A stretch of DNA of 48,559 nucleotides from UMGS1649 sp045652705 (GTDB lineage Bacteria > Bacillota > Clostridia > TANB77 > CAG-465). Shown here piece after piece: positions 43,910 to 48,559 of this stretch. The stretch lies in assembly GCA_045652705.1 (NCBI GenBank), contig JAZRUV010000032.1, forward strand, positions 1 through 48,559. The letters are read 5' to 3'. A program made the translations under genes and the position numbers. The notes under the pieces are model-generated. The model did not search any database. It had not been told where the DNA came from and worked only from the letters and a program-made list of their open reading frames with translations. The stretch's first letter is position 1. The number at the start of each line of letters is the position of its first letter.

Positions 43910-43935
43910 AATTTGGTCGACAGTGCCGACCAATT
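43910..43935. repeat. CARTG palindrome P14 (degenerate)
   Basis: AATTTGGTCGACA, centre G, TGCCGACCAATT; one mismatch and one missing base. Confidence 0.75.
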
Positions 43936-44181
43936 CAACTTTACTGTATAAATAAGAAAACATTCATATAACTTAATATTAATTTAACATTACAAAGATT
44001 ACATTTTGAATAAATGTTATTTGAATTTTAAATAATAGATTTAACTTAATAGAATAAATTAAATAGTATAAAACTATTATATATTGCTAAAATATATATT
44101 TGCAAATAATTTTACTTAAGTTTTTTTCTAAAAACTTGAAGTGTTACTCACTCTAACAAACTATCCATCGCAAAAAACGAC

Positions 44182-44215
44182 AAAAAAGAATGCTGCATAT
44201 ATATACAACATTCTT
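44182..44215 (-). terminator. Terminator of rny
   Basis: On the minus strand AAGAATGTTG pairs with CAGCATTCTT (one U-G wobble) and is followed by TTTT. Confidence 0.85.
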
Positions 44216-44223
44216 ATATCTTG

Positions 44224-45771
44224 TTATTTTGCAAGCTCTACAGCTCTTGTTTCACGAATAACATTTACTTTAATTTGTCCTGGATAGCTCATTTCATCTT
44301 CAATTTGTTTAGCTATATTTCTAGCCATTATAACAGCTTCAGAATCATTTATTTGTTCAGGTTTTACAATAATTCTTATTTCTCTACCCGCTTGGATAGC
44401 ATAAGATTTATCTACACCTTTATATCCATCACAAATTTCTTCAAGTTTTTGAAGTCTCTTTATGTAAGCATCTACTGTTTCACGTCTTGCTCCTGGTCTT
44501 GATGCAGATACTGCATCAGCTGCTTGTATAAGTACTGCTTCCATTGTTGTTGGTTCACAGTCACCGTGGTGAGCTGCTACAGCATTTATTACCTTATCTG
44601 ATTCTTTGTATCTCTTTAATATTTCAACACCAAGTTCTACGTGTGTTCCTTCTGCTTCATGGTCAACAGATTTACCAATATCATGAAGAAGTCCAGCACG
44701 TTTAGCTAAAGTTACATCAAGTCCTAATTCTGATGCAAGAAGTCCTGCAATGTGTGCAACTTCTATAGAATGGTTAAGAACATTTTGTCCATAACTTGTT
44801 CTATATCTAAGCTTACCTAAAAGTTGAATTAAGTCTGGATTTAGATTAATTACACCTGTTTCATAAAGTGCTCTTTCTCCTTCTTCCTTAACTGTATTTG
44901 CAACTTCTATTTTTGCTTTTTCAATTGTTTCTTCTATTTTTCCTGGATGTATTCTACCATCTGCAATAAGTCTTTCTATTGCAAGACGAGCAACTTCTCT
45001 ACGTATAGGGTCAAAGCTAGATAATACGATAACATCTGGTGTATCGTCAATTATTATATCTATACCGGTTAATGTTTCTATAGATTTAATGTTTCTACCT
45101 TCTCTACCTATTATTCTTCCCTTCATATCATCTGAAGGAAGATTCACTACTGAAATAGTAGCTTCAGAAGTATGGTCTGCTGCACATCTTTGAATTGCTC
45201 CAACTAACATTTGCTTAGCTTTTTTATCTACTTCAAATTTAGCTTTAGCTTGTGCATCTACAATGTAGTTTGCCATTTCTGTTTTCATTTCGTTTTCTAG
45301 TCTAGTCATAAGTTCGCGTTTAGCATCTTCAACTGAAAGTCTAGAAATTCTAATAAGCTCTTGTTGTTCTTTTTCATATGCTTGTTCAAGTTCTTTTTCT
45401 TTCTTTTCAAGATTTTGTTGTTTCATAGAAAAGCTTATTTCTTTTTCTTCAATTAAAGCAAATCTTTTATCTACTAAATCTTGTCTTTGATTTACTCTTT
45501 GTTCAGCTTTTTCTACTTCAAGTTTCCTTTGTTTAATCTCTTTGTCTGCTTCCTCTTTTTGCTTTATAACTTCATCCTTTGCTTCTATTAATGCATCTTT
45601 TTTCACTCTATCTGCGTCTTGTTTTGCGTCATTTATTATTTTTTCTGCTCTATGTTCTGCACTCTCTAGGTCTTTCATAGCTTGTTTTTTTCTATGAGAA
45701 ACCCCTATAACAAAAGACGAAGGTACACAAACGGCAAGAGTAGCAACAATTGCTATAATTATTCCTGTCAT
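44224..45771 (-). CDS. rny: Ribonuclease Y
   Basis: A 515-residue membrane-bound endoribonuclease that starts mRNA decay. It has an N-terminal membrane helix, a long coiled coil (about 30-190), a KH domain (GRIIGREGRNIKSIE) and an HD domain (HSIEVAHIAG, RAGLLHDIGKSVDHE). ATG 45771 is chosen for GGAGGTAAAAAA; the longer frame to 45798 lacks an RBS. Upstream 45772-45986 is AT-rich with no gene I can support. Confidence 0.96.
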   Translation of the reverse strand: MTGIIIAIVATLAVCVPSSFVIGVSHRKKQAMKDLESAEHRAEKIINDAKQDADRVKKDALIEAKDEVIKQKEEADKEIKQRKLEVEKAEQRVNQRQDLVDKRFALIEEKEISFSMKQQNLEKKEKELEQAYEKEQQELIRISRLSVEDAKRELMTRLENEMKTEMANYIVDAQAKAKFEVDKKAKQMLVGAIQRCAADHTSEATISVVNLPSDDMKGRIIGREGRNIKSIETLTGIDIIIDDTPDVIVLSSFDPIRREVARLAIERLIADGRIHPGKIEETIEKAKIEVANTVKEEGERALYETGVINLNPDLIQLLGKLRYRTSYGQNVLNHSIEVAHIAGLLASELGLDVTLAKRAGLLHDIGKSVDHEAEGTHVELGVEILKRYKESDKVINAVAAHHGDCEPTTMEAVLIQAADAVSASRPGARRETVDAYIKRLQKLEEICDGYKGVDKSYAIQAGREIRIIVKPEQINDSEAVIMARNIAKQIEDEMSYPGQIKVNVIRETRAVELAK

Positions 45772-45986
45772 TTTTTTACCTCCATATTTATTTTTCAAAG
45801 TACAATATCCGATCTATATAAATTGTGTAAAACACAACCATTTTAATATATTTTAGACATTGCTTAAAAACCATATTGTTAATTTATAATTTGTCTAGCT
45901 ATATTATATAATTTATTTAAAACAATTGCAAGTAATAGGTGAAAATTTTGTAAAATACCATATTTTACTATAATTAATCCTCAAAA

Positions 45987-46013
45987 ATAACACACGAAAA
46001 TTTCGTGTGTTAT
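45987..46013. terminator. Terminator of the orphan gene pair
   Basis: ATAACACACGAAA, one base, exact complement, followed by TTTTTG on the minus strand. Confidence 0.85.
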
Positions 46014-46019
46014 TAAGTT

Positions 46020-46391
46020 TTATTCAATCCATATTGTAATATTATCTAACTCTCCGCCCATCATTTTAACTAACCTTTCAAAGCGAAGGAAGCACGTATT
46101 CACCGTTGGTATTGTTAATAGCCATTTGTCTTGTAAGTAATGCCCTATTGCCATAAACTCTACTTCGCCTTCCGGCCTTACTCTACCCACCATACGAACG
46201 GGAACATTTTTCACTTCATCTAAATCCTTCTTATCTGTAACTTCCAAAAACTTTTCTATATAGTTCATTTCTGCAACTCTTACGGATTTTACATTATTTT
46301 TCCGCCCTAAATACACATCGAGCATAAGTCCTTTTTCCCCACTGCTCATTGATGCTTCAAGAATAACATCGTTAGTCACAACAATTTTCAT
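46020..46391 (-). CDS. Orphan protein, paralogue of 46796-47182
   Basis: A 123-residue protein of unknown function. It shares with the gene at 46796-47182 the pattern SGExGxxL, an xYxxxFL segment, the block VPVRMxGxxxP and a late (A)xGxxLxDxWL. GGGGAGAATATAATT precedes the ATG. It lies 16 bases after a small membrane-protein gene. Probably a compact beta-rich domain. Base composition is less AT-biased than in rny. Confidence 0.65.
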   Translation of the reverse strand: MKIVVTNDVILEASMSSGEKGLMLDVYLGRKNNVKSVRVAEMNYIEKFLEVTDKKDLDEVKNVPVRMVGRVRPEGEVEFMAIGHYLQDKWLLTIPTVNTCFLRFERLVKMMGGELDNITIWIE

Positions 46392-46407
46392 AATTATATT
46401 CTCCCCA

Positions 46408-46608
46408 TTAAAATTTAGACTCTTTCCTATTCAACTGTTCTCTCTTTTCCTCAACTTGTGACGGATAAGCAAACATTCCAAGCTCAGCTCTTACATCACG
46501 ACAAAAGACTGTTTCGTAGGTACAATTCTTTTTCTCTACCTTTTTAGCAAGCTGCAATAGGAACAAGCTTACTAATACAAATATAATTACAGCTAAAATA
46601 ATATCCAT
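46408..46608 (-). CDS. Small single-pass membrane protein
   Basis: A 66-residue protein starting MDIILAVIIFVLVSLFLLQL, one membrane helix then a charged tail with two cysteines (NCTYETVFCRDV). AAAGGA lies nine bases before ATG 46608; the upstream ATG at 46626 overlaps that region. Paired with the orphan gene downstream. Confidence 0.6.
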   Translation of the reverse strand: MDIILAVIIFVLVSLFLLQLAKKVEKKNCTYETVFCRDVRAELGMFAYPSQVEEKREQLNRKESKF

Positions 46609-46762
46609 TGTTTTACGTCCTTTCATTTTATTATTAAATAAATTCTTCTGTAAGAGCTCTAATTAGTTGCTCTTTACATTTTACTTACGAACTATATTAT
46701 AGCATATGAGGTTTGTATTTTCAACCTTACAGAATTCTTAAAAATTATTCCAACATATATGT

Positions 46763-46797
46763 AAAGCGGTAGAGAAAATATCTCTACCGCTTTTTTT
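46763..46797. terminator. Terminator between paralogous orphan genes
   Basis: AAAGCGGTAGAGA, five bases, TCTCTACCGCTTT, then a run of Ts on the plus strand. On the minus strand it follows the gene ending at 46796. Confidence 0.8.
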
Positions 46798-47182
46798 AAT
46801 ACATCATTACATATTCTGCATCTTGTAATCCTAATTCCTTGATAAGTGCCTCAAAATCTACAATGTCTACTTCATCTTCATCAGCAAACACCAGCCACGC
46901 ATCCTCCAATAAGTCTCCAACAGCCACAATTTCTATCTCTTCTGAAACAGAACCATCATCTCCTGGCTCAATGGTACCGAGCATACGCACAGGAACATCA
47001 TTCACCGCCGATAGACTTTCCTTCCCCAAAAGCATCAGAAATTCTTGCAGATAGTCAGATCGAGAAAATGGTATACACAGAATAGCATTGTCCCTTTTTG
47101 TGGTAATCTCTAAACAAACTCCATATTCACCACTACCGATATCCACTTTTTGGATAACCTCAGTAATAATTCCAATTCTCAT
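46796..47182 (-). CDS. Orphan protein, paralogue of 46020-46391
   Basis: A 128-residue acidic protein with MRIGIITEVIQKVDIGSGEY at the start and NDVPVRMLGTIEPGDDG in the middle, both aligning to the gene at 46020-46391. The C-terminal third is very acidic (ADEDEVDIVDFEAL). AAAAGGAGCTAACA precedes the ATG. It has its own terminator. No family recognised. Confidence 0.65.
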   Translation of the reverse strand: MRIGIITEVIQKVDIGSGEYGVCLEITTKRDNAILCIPFSRSDYLQEFLMLLGKESLSAVNDVPVRMLGTIEPGDDGSVSEEIEIVAVGDLLEDAWLVFADEDEVDIVDFEALIKELGLQDAEYVMMY

Positions 47183-47286
47183 TGTTAGCTCCTTTTAATC
47201 GTTTTTTAGTTTCCCTATTAAGGTTAGTACTCCTTAATTACTAACAATGACATTATACCACGCTCTCACTATTATGTCAACGTCTC

Positions 47287-48420
47287 TTATTTATACAACT
47301 TACTTAGTATATTAGCAAAACATCTAGCACCATAATATGCTTCTTCTAACGTGTTACCTGTCGCTCCAACTTCTACAAGAAGTGAACCAGGAGCTAAATG
47401 TTGGTTATATCTTGCATCTCTTACAAGAATATGTCTAAATAGTCCTGGATACATTTCTTCTCCAAGTTTTGCTATCTTTAAAGCTAGTGCTAAATTTTGT
47501 TCCCAGTATTCATTAGGAAGTGCGTCATACCCCACACCTACTACAAGCATAAGTTTGGCTGTTTGTTTTCCATTTACAGTTGTTGTTGGTCCAAAGCTAA
47601 GGTCAGCGGCAGCATCTCTATGTACATCTATCATAATACCGAATCTATTGTACTTATTTAAATTTGTATTTATTGTTTTCAACGAGTTTTTGTATGCATT
47701 ATCATAAGAGGTATAATCGTGAGGTGTGGTGTCAAAGACAGTTGTAAATCCTCTATCTTTTAAAGTATTTGCAATTATACTAGCAACAGATAACATATTA
47801 TACTTTCCATCTTTTGTCCTATAATTTCCTGTATACTCGAACTTAAAGTTTTCACTATTATCATAAGTTTCAGAAGTATGTGAACAATATAAAAGTACAG
47901 GGTCGCTCTTTTTTGTTAAATCCACATTTCTTCCCATTAATTCTTGATAGTCTATATTCTTAGATGAATAATCATAAACCGTAAATCCATACATGTCTAT
48001 CCTATCGTAATTTTTAGTAGATTTCTTAGTATAATTTTCCTTAGTTATTGTAATATAATTTGAAACAACATCTACTGCACTTGCGTCAAATAGACTTGTA
48101 TCTGAACTTATGTTATCGTTTTGCGCTTTGTCCACAACTTGTACTTCTTGAGCTTTTTCTACTACATAGTTATCCCCGTTAAACACAGGGTAGGCTTTCA
48201 TTAAATCTGCTACTGTATATTCTTTTGTATCTTTTTCTAATCTTACGTTTGTTGCAAATGTAATTAGTCCCTCTATACCGTTTGAAGTTTTCAGAAAATA
48301 TATTCCACATATTATAATTAAAACTGTAGATACTAAAAAACTAGTTGTTACTTTAGCATACTTAAATAAATTTAATATATATTGTTTGCAGCGTTCAAAA
48401 AAACTAACTGTATTTTTCAT
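47287..48420 (-). CDS. spoIIP: Stage II sporulation protein P
   Basis: A 377-residue amidase/endopeptidase that, with SpoIID and SpoIIM, cuts septal peptidoglycan to let the mother cell engulf the forespore. A membrane helix is at about 22-44, then a linker. The catalytic domain begins at LLYCSHTSETYDN and continues with IMIDVHRDAAAD and LLVEVGATGNTLEEA. The first motif reads CSHTSE where HTHTSE is usual, but the histidine and glutamate are kept. AGGTGAAAGTCT precedes the ATG. Confidence 0.93.
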   Translation of the reverse strand: MKNTVSFFERCKQYILNLFKYAKVTTSFLVSTVLIIICGIYFLKTSNGIEGLITFATNVRLEKDTKEYTVADLMKAYPVFNGDNYVVEKAQEVQVVDKAQNDNISSDTSLFDASAVDVVSNYITITKENYTKKSTKNYDRIDMYGFTVYDYSSKNIDYQELMGRNVDLTKKSDPVLLYCSHTSETYDNSENFKFEYTGNYRTKDGKYNMLSVASIIANTLKDRGFTTVFDTTPHDYTSYDNAYKNSLKTINTNLNKYNRFGIMIDVHRDAAADLSFGPTTTVNGKQTAKLMLVVGVGYDALPNEYWEQNLALALKIAKLGEEMYPGLFRHILVRDARYNQHLAPGSLLVEVGATGNTLEEAYYGARCFANILSKLYK

Positions 48421-48472
48421 AGACTTTCACCTAATCTATGTTTATTACAGTTAGTACTATTTTATTCTATAT

Positions 48473-48559
48473 TTATTCTAAAAGGTCAGACATAGTGTTG
48501 TTATATTTTTCAAGCACTTGTATTGTTCTTTCTTTTAGCTCAATTACTTCTTTTTTAAT
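48473..48559 (-). CDS. 3' end of a gene running off the window
   Basis: Twenty-eight codons and a stop at the right edge, ending in VLEKYNNTMSDLLE. The visible part is a charged helix, probably coiled coil. It is upstream of spoIIP on the same strand, with about 50 bases between. The product cannot be identified. Confidence 0.6.
   Translation of the reverse strand: MKKEVIELKERTIQVLEKYNNTMSDLLE

Larger units (their letters stand above)
43655..44223. other. Intergenic region with CARTG palindromes P11-P14
   Basis: A 569-base gap upstream of nuclease gene B. The first 280 bases hold four palindromes 67-74 bases apart. The spacers between P11, P12 and P13 resemble each other (for example TAACAAAATATCCTTCTC and TAACAAAATATCTTCTTTC). 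The rest (43940-44180) is very AT-rich with no gene I can support. Confidence 0.7.

Noticed and set aside
39081..43935. CARTG palindromes as ordinary rho-independent terminators
   Set aside because: Arms end in AATT without a following U-tract, copies occur upstream of genes and inside two coding sequences, and several stand in tandem.
43690..43940. CRISPR array
   Set aside because: Spacing is regular, but the repeated part is a palindrome with changing arms and the spacers resemble each other, the opposite of a CRISPR array. No cas gene is present.

Overview
The window is low-GC DNA from an endospore-forming member of the Clostridia (Firmicutes). Sporulation genes spoIVA, spoIIP, bofA and dpaA sit among housekeeping genes with strong AGGAGG-type ribosome binding sites and many hairpin-plus-U-tract terminators. 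An uncultured intestinal lineage is my guess from the very AT-rich genes and BspA-like proteins; it is not shown by the sequence.

Bases 1-8280 are accessory. A complete ISL3-family insertion sequence occupies 1-1486, and its left end coincides with the window edge. Next come a frameshifted gene with an ADP-ribosyltransferase-like HGT motif and a small unknown gene (1505-2691). A three-gene operon follows: histidine phosphatase, RfaE2-like nucleotidyltransferase, and an ABC-type ATPase with a C-terminal RX4H motif (2890-5371). A TnpV plus large serine recombinase module lies at 5522-7691, with a degenerate 54-bp repeat upstream. A tRNA-Gly(UCC) gene at 8327-8400 marks the return to core sequence.

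Bases 8440-34051 are mostly core genes: bofA, obg, a kinase-fold gene, trpS, rpmA, rplU, pth, a lone VirD4/TraG-like coupling ATPase, an HD protein, folD, uppP, dpaA, cls, tgt, a coiled-coil gene, queA, mntA with a broken hepT, ung, an MBL hydrolase, a Rel-family gene with an altered hydrolase site, and recJ. Several less AT-biased orphan genes with their own terminators are interspersed (12410-13021, 20315-21792, 28931-29383, 37442-38890, 46020-47182). Two sets of these are paralogous.

Bases 34200-44000 hold spoIVA followed by the most unusual part of the window: two tandem leucine-rich-repeat membrane proteins, a duplicated spoIVA 3' end, a protein made of 29-residue repeats, and two DUF1016/YhcG-type PDDEXK nuclease genes around a mini-SLOG gene, dinB and a GNAT gene. 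Fourteen palindromes of the form AATT-N7-CARTG-N7-AATT are concentrated here. Their arms vary while pairing is kept, they are often 63-74 bp apart, and both nuclease genes contain one in frame, centred on exactly the same codon position. I propose this as a REPtron-like nuclease/palindrome system; that function is inference.

The right end has rny, paralogous orphan genes, spoIIP, and the 3' end of a gene that runs off the window.
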